Shown piece after piece: positions 1 through 5,500 of a stretch of 5,500 nucleotides of DNA. Position numbers and translations under genes: made by a program. Position 1 is the stretch's first letter; each line of letters begins with the position of its first letter. The notes under the pieces are model-generated. The model was not told the origin of the DNA. It did not search any database and saw nothing but the letters and a program-made list of their open reading frames with translations. Origin of the DNA: an uncultured Bacteroidales bacterium (GTDB lineage Bacteria; Bacteroidota; Bacteroidia; Bacteroidales; Paludibacteraceae); assembly GCA_946405045.1 (NCBI GenBank), contig CAMJFV010000157.1:1-5500 (forward strand), in the 5' to 3' direction.

Positions 1-28
1 GCATAAGGATCAGCTTTTGCTTCTTTTA

Positions 29-436
29 CTAATAAACCTTCTTTAATTTTGAAACCGCTGCAATACCTTCTGGTGTCGCTTCTCCAGTCTCATCAACCAT
101 TCCCATCATTTCTGCCACCTTGTCATAATTCTTCTTTTTACAAAACAAATTAAGAGATTCCAACAAGTCGTCACAAACATCAGCACTAGTAGTTTTTAAA
201 AAAACCAATGATTCAAGAGTATATTTAGTATAGTAGTTTTCCATAACACTTTGGCATATACCGCCTCCTATACCTATTATGAAAGCAAATATCAAAGCCC
301 ATTTCTTCTTCCAAGCGAAACGCAAGGCATGTCTAACCTTACATTTAAACCATTCTTTTGCATTACCGCATTTTTCATAGAAGGCTTTTAATAGCCAAAC
401 TAGATCTAATTCTTCATTGTTGTTTTGCTGCTCCAT
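29..436 (-). CDS. Wzz-like (chain-length-determinant type) inner-membrane protein, apparently short or truncated
   Basis: The start ATG is at 436-434 with a purine-rich AAAGGTA just upstream; the frame stops at TAG (31-29), directly followed by TAA. The 135-residue product has a hydrophilic N-terminus (1-45, rich in Lys/Arg near the membrane), one hydrophobic helix at about 46-63 containing a Gly-rich IGIGGGI stretch, then an extracytoplasmic part with a Y-T-L-E-S-L-V-F-L-K stretch followed by helical sequence. This layout resembles the N-terminal half of Bacteroidetes Wzz/LPS chain-length-determinant proteins, which usually run well past 200 residues and end in a second membrane helix. That second half is missing here. 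The -1 frame is open from about 89 to the left window edge, so a frameshift (natural or a sequencing error) is possible. The gene starts 27 bases after the envC-like gene and may be cotranscribed with it. The family assignment rests on layout and sequence feel; the exact role (surface polysaccharide length control) is inferred. Confidence 0.55.
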   Translation of the reverse strand: MEQQNNNEELDLVWLLKAFYEKCGNAKEWFKCKVRHALRFAWKKKWALIFAFIIGIGGGICQSVMENYYTKYTLESLVFLKTTSADVCDDLLESLNLFCKKKNYDKVAEMMGMVDETGEATPEGIAAVSKLKKVY

Positions 437-463
437 ATTTTTACCTTTTTCGTTATTATCATT

Positions 464-1753
464 TTATTGTTTTCTTTTCCATCCTTTTATCCATTCCTCA
501 GGATTCTGTAATTCTTTTTCTTTCCATATCTGAAAAAATAGTGTTGTCTTGTTATCATCATTCTCATCTTCATACACACTACCTATTCTGTCTCCTGCCA
601 TAACCTTTTGACCTTTCCTTACAAAGATCTTTGTTAGATTTGAGTATACGGAAAGATAATTCCCATGACGAACAATTACGGCTGTATTACTTCCTGGCAC
701 AGAAAATAATTGCGTCACTTCCCCCTCATAAACCGCCTTCGCCACTGCTCCTGCCTCTGACGTACAATAAACACCCTTATTGTTAGTCTTTACATGTCGC
801 AAAACAGGATGAAACTGTACTCCAAATCTTCCAGTAATATGTGAGCCTGGAAGAGGCGAAGGGAGTGTTCCTTTTGATCCTTCAAAAGCTTTATTCTCAG
901 TTTTTACCTGATTTTTTGCCTTTTCATCACTCTTCTTAGCCATACGCCTTGCTGCTTCTTCAGCCTCCTTCTCGATCAATTCCTTTATCCTTTGATCAAG
1001 TCTTTCAGCCGTGGCCTGCTGTTTAGCAAGTTCAGCAGCAAATTCCTTCTCCTTATTTTTAAGAGATGCAAGAAGACGGTTTTGCTCATCCTTCTCTTCA
1101 ATCAACTTTTGGTTTTCCGCCTCACGCTCCTGTACAAGAAGTGTAGATTGCGATTTCTGTTCAGTAAGTTGATAACGCTTAGCAACCAAATCATCTCGGT
1201 TTCTGCCAATCTCATCTGCATGTGTTTTACGCATACTTGCAAAATCCTGTATATAACGGAATCTTCTATATGCTTGGCTAAAAGATTCAGCAGAAAGTAC
1301 AAACATCAGTTTACTATACGATGAATTTTTCACGTATGCATGATAAATCAAGTCAACATATTTTTCCTTGTTGCTTGCATACTCGAGTTCCAGTCTCAAA
1401 ATATCCTTTTCAAGAGATGATATATTTTCTTGAAGCGACTGTATCTCCTCATTCTTATTTTGAATCAACCTACTTCTCTCTTCTATTCCCTGATCAAGAC
1501 GAGACATCTCACGCAGAGCCTTCTTAGTAGAAAGTTGAGTATTCTTCAAACTATCTTGAGCACGTTTCAGATTCTTCTGTACCTTCTCTTGCTCATTTTT
1601 CAGAGAATTAATGCTTTTTGAGGTTTTGGAAGTCGCTTTGATCGTTTGTGACGACTTTTTTTGACCCCAAACAAGAGTAGACGAAGATATGCCAACACTG
1701 ACAAAAAGTGTCAACATAAGCTTAAAAATCGTCTGTTTACTTCCAATAAACAT
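464..1753 (-). CDS. envC: EnvC/NlpD-like murein hydrolase activator (coiled coil plus degenerate M23/LytM domain)
   Basis: The 429-residue product begins with a signal peptide (about 1-30, hydrophobic core FKLMLTLFVSVGISSS, likely cut near VWG/Q). Two long charged coiled-coil stretches follow (about 45-125 and 170-285), then a C-terminal M23/LytM domain (about 296-420) with the family landmarks GRFGVQFHP (307-315), VIVRHG (359-364) and KGQKV (380-384). The zinc-binding residues of active LytM peptidases are lost: the usual HxGxD reads N-K-G-V-Y (324-328), and the usual HxHF near the end reads T-L-F-F-Q (404-408). This is the pattern of EnvC-type proteins, which do not cut peptidoglycan but switch on N-acetylmuramoyl-L-alanine amidases during daughter-cell separation; in E. 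coli EnvC works with FtsEX. Neither the amidase nor FtsEX is in the window, so partners are inferred. The gene lies 35 bases downstream of the DUF4292 gene, probably in one operon. Naming it envC rather than a generic M23 protein is moderately secure. Confidence 0.88.
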   Translation of the reverse strand: MFIGSKQTIFKLMLTLFVSVGISSSTLVWGQKKSSQTIKATSKTSKSINSLKNEQEKVQKNLKRAQDSLKNTQLSTKKALREMSRLDQGIEERSRLIQNKNEEIQSLQENISSLEKDILRLELEYASNKEKYVDLIYHAYVKNSSYSKLMFVLSAESFSQAYRRFRYIQDFASMRKTHADEIGRNRDDLVAKRYQLTEQKSQSTLLVQEREAENQKLIEEKDEQNRLLASLKNKEKEFAAELAKQQATAERLDQRIKELIEKEAEEAARRMAKKSDEKAKNQVKTENKAFEGSKGTLPSPLPGSHITGRFGVQFHPVLRHVKTNNKGVYCTSEAGAVAKAVYEGEVTQLFSVPGSNTAVIVRHGNYLSVYSNLTKIFVRKGQKVMAGDRIGSVYEDENDDNKTTLFFQIWKEKELQNPEEWIKGWKRKQ

Positions 1754-1788
1754 CTTGCGTCTTTCTTGTCTTTATTTCTTTAGACAAA

Positions 1789-2565
1789 TTAATAAATCTT
1801 CAAAAACTCATCCATTGAGATTCTCTGATAAGAAGTAGGTATCTTAACTTCAAAGTTTCTATCCTTGTCAAGTTCAATATTCTCCACCGTCATCGTAATA
1901 TCACGTCTAACCGTACCTTTCTTTATTGACAAGAATGTTGTACGTGGGAAACGGATATTCTTTACATTGAAATAGTCAGAATAACGCCACTCTGTGAAAT
2001 AGTCGTAACCAATACTTATCGAGCCTGACGACAACTCTTTGCTTGAATTATACTCAAACTCCTGAAGAACATTTCCCTTGGTACGCGTCAACTTGACACG
2101 CCCATTCATTTCCGTCGCACCAAAATCAGACGACTTAGGGAAATAATCCTCACCATATAGGAACAAACGATTTGTAAGAATTGCCTCAAAAGCCGAGTAA
2201 TTCAAATCCATTCCTTTCTTTCGCATCTCATCATATGTGACAGAAACAAACTTCTTATCCACACGATTGATCATTATGACTCCCGTCTTATTGATTGCTA
2301 TTCTAAAAAACTCCATACCAGGCAACGGCATGATTGAACAGATAATCACACTGTCACGAGCAATACGGATAGAACCAGACGAGTTCAACTCTGTACCAGC
2401 AAGAGTCAAAGAGAACGACATCTTATCAATACTTAAAGTCCGAAACACTTCACTCTTTGTAGAGACACGAGCTTCTTCTGTTGTTGTATCGCCTTTTTTA
2501 GTTTTACACGATGAAACAAAAAGACACATCGTCAAAGCCAAAAATATTCTTACAAATTTCTGCAT
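1789..2565 (-). CDS. DUF4292 family lipoprotein
   Basis: This 258-residue protein starts with a lipoprotein signal peptide: a basic MQKFVR, a hydrophobic core, and the lipobox V-S-S-C with the acylated cysteine at position 20. The residues after the cysteine are K-T-K-K-G, basic rather than the acidic export signal described for surface-exposed Bacteroidetes lipoproteins, so a periplasm-facing anchor is more likely (inference). The mature part is rich in beta strands, with blocks such as SIRIARDSVIICSI (65-78), PLPGMEFFRIAI (80-91) and GVIMINRVDKKFVSVTY (95-111), which I recognise as the DUF4292 family. This family is thought to have a LolA/LppX-like fold that could hold lipid or lipoprotein, but no biochemical role is established. 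It sits 15 bases after the TPR gene and 35 before the envC-like gene, the conserved Bacteroidales order, which suggests an envelope function shared with them. Confidence 0.85.
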   Translation of the reverse strand: MQKFVRIFLALTMCLFVSSCKTKKGDTTTEEARVSTKSEVFRTLSIDKMSFSLTLAGTELNSSGSIRIARDSVIICSIMPLPGMEFFRIAINKTGVIMINRVDKKFVSVTYDEMRKKGMDLNYSAFEAILTNRLFLYGEDYFPKSSDFGATEMNGRVKLTRTKGNVLQEFEYNSSKELSSGSISIGYDYFTEWRYSDYFNVKNIRFPRTTFLSIKKGTVRRDITMTVENIELDKDRNFEVKIPTSYQRISMDEFLKIY

Positions 2566-2580
2566 CTTATTCGAAATTAT

Positions 2581-4338
2581 TTATTCTACATAAACTCCCG
2601 TCGTCGCTTTCTTCTGAAGATTTCCCGACGGTTTGATTTTCATTTTTTCACACGTCACAAGAGCCTTGTTCCATTCTTCACGAGCCTTTTCCACATTGCC
2701 TGTCTTATAAAGGATATCACCATAATGCTCTAACAGTTCAGCATTGTCATTACTTACCTTAGCTAATGCCTGTTCTATATAAAGAAGGGCCATCTGATAA
2801 TCTCCTTTTTTGAAATATACCCATGCATATGTGTCGAGAAAAACCGCACTATTAGGATCAACACTTACTGTTTTTCCACTCATTCTCTCAGCCTTGTCCA
2901 AATCGATTCCCTTAACCGCAAGCATATAGGCATAATTATTAAGCACCGACACTGCATTAGGATTCAAAGCAAGAGCCTCTTCATAGACACTCATCGCTTT
3001 TGTCGTATCTCCCATTGCCATATTAATGTCTCCAATCTCACCAAGAATGCCTGATGCAAGGTAGATATCCGTAGGTTTTGCAATCTCCGCAGCTTTACGC
3101 AAATATGGTTCACCATTAACAGAATCTCCCTTCAAATAATATAATCTGCCTAATCGATATGCAAAATCACTATTATTTGGGAAATATCCTGCTGCTTTCT
3201 TTAGTTTCTCCTCTGCCAATGGAAGATTATTATCGACAGCATATTTAAGAATCAAAGTATTCCACATATCCTCCTGATATGGATCTGCCTCCAAGCTTTT
3301 TTCGATTAAATTGTAAGCCTCTTCCGTGCGGCCATTGGTTGAAAGATAATCAACAAGCAAAGCATAAGTCGACGATTCATGAGGATACATATCTATCAAT
3401 TTGCGAAGACGAGTCTCTGTCACCAAGTAACGAGATGTGCTATCAAGCCAAAGAGTTGCAGGGACTGCCATCTTCTGCTCATACTCAATGTCTCGGCTTT
3501 CCAATACAGGGTCAAGATACTTGTCTACTTTTTTTAGATTACGTTTTTTCGCAATATAAAACATACATATTTCATATCTCATCACACCACTGTCTGGCAT
3601 CTTTTTCAATCCATTCTTCAACGTCTTCTCCACATTTCTGAGATCACCAAGATATGAATAGGCATCAGCTTTAGCTGTAATATACTCTGGCTCTGCAGGA
3701 TAAGCTGCAATTAGCTTATCATACTCAGCTATCGCCTTTTTTGTATCATGGAACCCGGAAATCCAATTTGCAAACTTATATTTTGTGATGTCAAGCGACA
3801 TTCCTACTTGCTTCTCCAATTCATCCAAAGTTCTAAGTGCTTCCTTTGCTTGACGATTCTCTCCGTAAAGAGAAGCAAGAGTCATCAGATAATAGTTTTT
3901 GTCAGGACGTAAAGCATGAATTTTCTCCGCATAATGAATAGCTTTAGGTAAATCTTTCATTTCATATGAAAGATTCATTGCCATATCTATATACGAAGTC
4001 TCAGTAGAATCAAGTTTTATTGCCGTCTCTATCTCCTTCATAGCATCAGGAAGACGATTATAAGTGACGTTGACGCGAGCTTTCTCAAAATGAATCTGAG
4101 GATTCATCGGATATATATCCTCACATTTGCCAAGACAATAAAGCACACTATCATATTTTTGCAATTGCTTAAGACGTAGTGCTTCATAAAAGTAGTAGTT
4201 GAAAGCAGCATCAGGACTCTTTTGACTAAACTCCAACGTCGTCTCCGTCTGCTTTAGATCCTGTACAGAATGCTTGATAGCAGATGCAGAAAACATCGAA
4301 AACAAAAGAGCAGATATGACAAATAAGTTCTTCTTCAT
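2581..4338 (-). CDS. exported tetratricopeptide-repeat (TPR) protein
   Basis: The 585-residue product has an N-terminal signal peptide (MKKNLFVISALLFSMFSASA, likely cut after residue 20; no lipobox cysteine). The rest is almost entirely helical TPR-type repeats of about 34 residues. The clearest are near 46-110, 118-144, 150-176, 200-245, 325-355, 392-420, 429-461 (GEIGDINMAMGDTTKAMSVYEEALALNPN), 466-497 (VLNNYAYMLAVKGIDLDKAE) and 498-526 (LDTYAWVYFKKGDYQMALLYIEQAL). A last one is at 535-560 (ELLEHYGDILYKTGNVEKAREEWNKAL). TPR arrays are protein-protein interaction scaffolds; no catalytic domain is visible, and the binding partner is unknown. The start ATG directly precedes a good signal peptide, which supports it even though there is no Shine-Dalgarno motif. 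The gene follows dut by 17 bases and precedes the DUF4292 lipoprotein gene by 15, so the three are probably cotranscribed. A periplasmic scaffold working with the DUF4292 lipoprotein and the EnvC-like protein is a reasonable guess from context only. Confidence 0.9.
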   Translation of the reverse strand: MKKNLFVISALLFSMFSASAIKHSVQDLKQTETTLEFSQKSPDAAFNYYFYEALRLKQLQKYDSVLYCLGKCEDIYPMNPQIHFEKARVNVTYNRLPDAMKEIETAIKLDSTETSYIDMAMNLSYEMKDLPKAIHYAEKIHALRPDKNYYLMTLASLYGENRQAKEALRTLDELEKQVGMSLDITKYKFANWISGFHDTKKAIAEYDKLIAAYPAEPEYITAKADAYSYLGDLRNVEKTLKNGLKKMPDSGVMRYEICMFYIAKKRNLKKVDKYLDPVLESRDIEYEQKMAVPATLWLDSTSRYLVTETRLRKLIDMYPHESSTYALLVDYLSTNGRTEEAYNLIEKSLEADPYQEDMWNTLILKYAVDNNLPLAEEKLKKAAGYFPNNSDFAYRLGRLYYLKGDSVNGEPYLRKAAEIAKPTDIYLASGILGEIGDINMAMGDTTKAMSVYEEALALNPNAVSVLNNYAYMLAVKGIDLDKAERMSGKTVSVDPNSAVFLDTYAWVYFKKGDYQMALLYIEQALAKVSNDNAELLEHYGDILYKTGNVEKAREEWNKALVTCEKMKIKPSGNLQKKATTGVYVE

Positions 4339-4355
4339 TTCATTAGTCTGAATTA

Positions 4356-4796
4356 TTAAACACCAGTATGACCGAAACCTCCGTCTCCTCTCTCCGTTTC
4401 CGAAAGATCACTCACTTCCTTCCACAAAACAGTTTCGTATCTAGCTACCACCATCTGACAGATTCTGTCTCCATCATTAACAGTGAAATCAACATTGGAA
4501 TGATTGATTAAAATCACTCCAACCTCACCACGATAGTCAGAATCTATTGTGCCTGGGCTATTGAGAACAGTGATGCCATGTTTAAGAGCCAAACCACTTC
4601 TTGGTCGCACTTGAGCTTCAAAACCGACCGGAAGTGCTATAGATATACCCGTAGGAATCAGACAACGTTCACCGGGAGCAATCACAACTGGTGCTGGAAT
4701 AGAGGCACACAAATCAAAGCCTGCAGACCCGGCTGTTGCATACTTAGGTAATTCTCTGTTGGAATTGCCAACTCTCTTAATCTCAACTTCTACCAT
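4356..4796 (-). CDS. dut: deoxyuridine 5'-triphosphate nucleotidohydrolase (dUTPase)
   Basis: The enzyme hydrolyses dUTP to dUMP and pyrophosphate in the cytoplasm, supplying the precursor of dTTP and keeping uracil out of DNA. At 146 residues it has the normal length of the trimeric dUTPase family, and all five motifs are present in order. Motif 1 is AGSAGFDLCAS (22-32). Motif 2 is PRSGLALKHG (65-74). Motif 3 is NSPGTIDSDYRGEVGV (79-94), with the catalytic Asp85 and the uracil-pocket Tyr88. Motif 4 is GDRICQMVV (109-117). Motif 5 is the C-terminal arm RGDGGFGHTG (136-145), whose phenylalanine closes over the nucleotide. Nothing essential is missing. The start ATG (4796-4794) lies the usual short distance before motif 1; no Shine-Dalgarno motif precedes it, as is common in Bacteroidetes. 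It is the first gene of the probable operon and is followed after 17 bases by the TPR gene. Confidence 0.97.
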   Translation of the reverse strand: MVEVEIKRVGNSNRELPKYATAGSAGFDLCASIPAPVVIAPGERCLIPTGISIALPVGFEAQVRPRSGLALKHGITVLNSPGTIDSDYRGEVGVILINHSNVDFTVNDGDRICQMVVARYETVLWKEVSDLSETERGDGGFGHTGV

Positions 4797-4824
4797 ATTG
4801 TGCTATTAAACGATGTTTGGAAAG

Positions 4825-4861
4825 CGAATATAGCATTTTTTTCCGTTATATTATATGAATA
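4825..4861 (-). promoter_or_regulatory. possible promoter of the dut operon
   Basis: Read on the minus strand, TATATTCG at 4832-4825 matches the Bacteroidetes -7 element TAnnTTTG at all but one fixed position and lies about 28 bases before the dut start. There is no good TTTG -33 element at the proper distance (the nearest is TTCA at 4859-4856). A TATAAT at 4855-4850 is an alternative core. The location is sensible, but the match is weak in such AT-rich DNA. Confidence 0.25.
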
Positions 4862-5027
4862 GAAACTAAATTTTGAAACGAAACAAAAACAGATACTATG
4901 TAAAAATCATACAAAATCTCAAAATTGGCGATTTCATCGGATTTTTTCATCCTATTTAATATTCTATATACATAAAACGATTCTTTTGCAAGTGATATTT
5001 GCATAATTTGAGTACCAATATGGGTTC

Positions 5028-5065
5028 AAAAAGGAAGACGGTGCTCAATATAAATGAGTACCGTC
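5028..5065 (-). terminator. intrinsic terminator of the secreted carbohydrate-active protein gene
   Basis: An 11-base-pair stem is formed by 5065-5055 (GACGGTACTCA on the minus strand) and 5047-5037 (TGAGCACCGTC), fully paired on the plus-strand RNA with one G-U and having one A-C mismatch on the minus-strand RNA, around a 7-base loop (5054-5048). On the minus strand it is followed at once by TTCCTTTTT (5036-5028). It lies about 70 bases past the TAG stop at 5136. The other side is also T-rich on the plus strand (CTCTTCTTT, 5066-5074), so it could act in both directions. Confidence 0.75.
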
Positions 5066-5090
5066 CTCTTCTTTAGTTGATAACAATAGT

Positions 5091-5109
5091 GGCAATACAT
5101 CGGATTGCC
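5091..5109. repeat. small perfect inverted repeat in the 3' untranslated region
   Basis: GGCAAT (5091-5096) and ATTGCC (5104-5109) form a perfect 6-base-pair stem with a 7-base loop. It lies between the stop codon at 5136 and the main terminator. On the minus strand it is not followed by a T-run, so it is not itself a terminator; it may be a 3'-end stabilising hairpin or chance. Confidence 0.35.
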
Positions 5110-5135
5110 ATCAAAAAATTAAATCCTTTTATACC

Positions 5136-5500
5136 CTAATCGACAACGACTTTCAAAACAATCTTCGAAGACTTAAGGATATAAGTGCCACTTGCAATAC
5201 CTTTATCCTTTAGCTTCCTAGAAATATCTATTTGATTTGATGTCAATTCTCCATATTTTCTACCCATGGAATCATAGATCTCAAATATTTGTATTTCGCT
5301 AGCATCTATAAGATCAACAGATGTAGGATCATACTCGACAAATACAAACTTATCAATATTGATCCAATCTCCCACTATATTCATACGTAATGAATGCTCA
5401 CCCTGTGGCAACTTAGTCAATGTGCGAGTTTTTGTTTCTAAATAGCTCTCCCAATCATTGTCATTAGGTGTCGTTTGAAGCACATCCGTGATATTCTCTC
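5136..5500 (-). CDS. C-terminal end of a secreted carbohydrate-active protein: CBM6-like end plus T9SS-type sorting tail (partial)
   Basis: The frame is open to the right edge of the window, so this is the last 121 codons or so of a longer gene; a GTG at 5483 in the same frame is internal, not a convincing start. The first part (about 5334-5500) contains W-E-S-Y-L followed by LPQGEHSLRMNIVGDWINIDKFVFVEYD, the typical last strands of a CBM6/CBM35-like beta-sandwich that binds sugar chains. The last 50 or so residues (about 5139-5294) contain IFEIYDSMGRK, an ID-I-S turn, and G-I-A-S-G-T-Y-I-L-K, then a V-L-K-V-V-V-D end. This is the layout of T9SS type A C-terminal sorting domains, which direct proteins through the type IX secretion system and are then cleaved. 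Such an end is typical of secreted glycoside hydrolases (for example GH5, GH26 or GH43 enzymes) in Prevotella, but the catalytic domain is outside the window, so the substrate cannot be named. The gene ends with TAG and its own terminator, separate from the dut operon. Confidence 0.7.
   Translation of the reverse strand, partial: ENITDVLQTTPNDNDWESYLETKTRTLTKLPQGEHSLRMNIVGDWINIDKFVFVEYDPTSVDLIDASEIQIFEIYDSMGRKYGELTSNQIDISRKLKDKGIASGTYILKSSKIVLKVVVD

Larger units (their letters stand above)
4797..5135. other. AT-rich intergenic region between two minus-strand transcription units
   Basis: This 339-base gap separates the end of the secreted carbohydrate-active protein gene from dut. I see no coding sequence or RNA gene in it. 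It contains a small perfect inverted repeat (5091-5109), a strong terminator hairpin for the right-hand gene (about 5028-5065), a further copy of one hairpin arm (5008-5016), and a short direct repeat TTTGCA (4985-4990 and 4998-5003). The very AT-rich stretch up to the dut start probably contains the dut operon promoter. Confidence 0.7.

Noticed and set aside
3279..3641. 120-codon open frame on the plus strand inside the TPR gene, with similar frames at 358-603, 992-1324 and 2237-2593
   Set aside because: They lie antisense to well-supported genes, have no recognisable domains and have low-complexity, Cys/Ser/Phe-rich compositions typical of reverse-strand shadows.
4356..4400. His in dUTPase motif 5 (GFGHTG instead of GFGSTG) as an unusual active-site change
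   Set aside because: To my knowledge this variant is common in bacterial dUTPases and the closing phenylalanine and glycines are intact.
4985..5003. Direct repeat TTTGCA spaced by 13 bases as an operator
   Set aside because: Six bases in an AT-rich gap, with no regulator nearby and no symmetry; chance is a sufficient explanation.
5136..5483. Separate small gene starting at the GTG at 5483
   Set aside because: The frame is open upstream to the window edge and the product begins in the middle of a CBM-like fold, so it is the end of a larger gene.
1..5500. CRISPR array, insertion sequence, tRNA/rRNA, or defence system
   Set aside because: No regularly spaced repeats, transposase or defence-type domains, terminal inverted repeats or tRNA-like cloverleaf sequences were seen; nearly all sequence is explained by six minus-strand genes.

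Overview
The window looks like chromosomal DNA of a member of the Bacteroidales, most likely a Prevotella-type genome. The grounds are an AT-rich sequence with almost no Shine-Dalgarno motifs ahead of the starts, a DUF4292-type lipoprotein, a C-terminus resembling a type IX secretion (T9SS) sorting domain, and the gene order dut, TPR protein, DUF4292, envC-like peptidase. The genus is inferred from the look of the proteins; no marker gene settles it. Every supported gene lies on the minus strand, so the window reads from right to left.

At the right edge (5500-5136) is the C-terminal part of a large secreted protein. A carbohydrate-binding-module-like end is followed by a T9SS-like sorting tail, as in secreted glycoside hydrolases; its catalytic part lies outside the window. 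It ends in a good intrinsic terminator (about 5028-5065). A 339-base AT-rich gap (4797-5135) separates it from the next unit and probably holds the promoter of that unit.

From 4796 to 464 four closely spaced genes (gaps of 17, 15 and 35 bases) form a probable operon: dut (dUTPase), a 585-residue exported TPR protein, a DUF4292 lipoprotein, and an EnvC/NlpD-like coiled-coil plus degenerate M23 (LytM) protein. A fifth gene follows 27 bases later: the N-terminal part of a Wzz-like membrane protein. dut supplies dUMP and keeps uracil out of DNA. The other three are predicted to be exported and could work together at the periplasm/outer membrane, with the EnvC-like protein probably activating a cell-wall amidase rather than cutting peptidoglycan itself.

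The most notable irregularity is in the last gene. It stops at a tandem TAG-TAA after only 135 codons, with one N-terminal membrane helix, while the -1 frame stays open to the window edge. It may be truncated, frameshifted, or a genuinely short protein. I found no CRISPR array, RNA gene, insertion sequence or recognisable defence system. Most of the window is ordinary housekeeping and envelope sequence.
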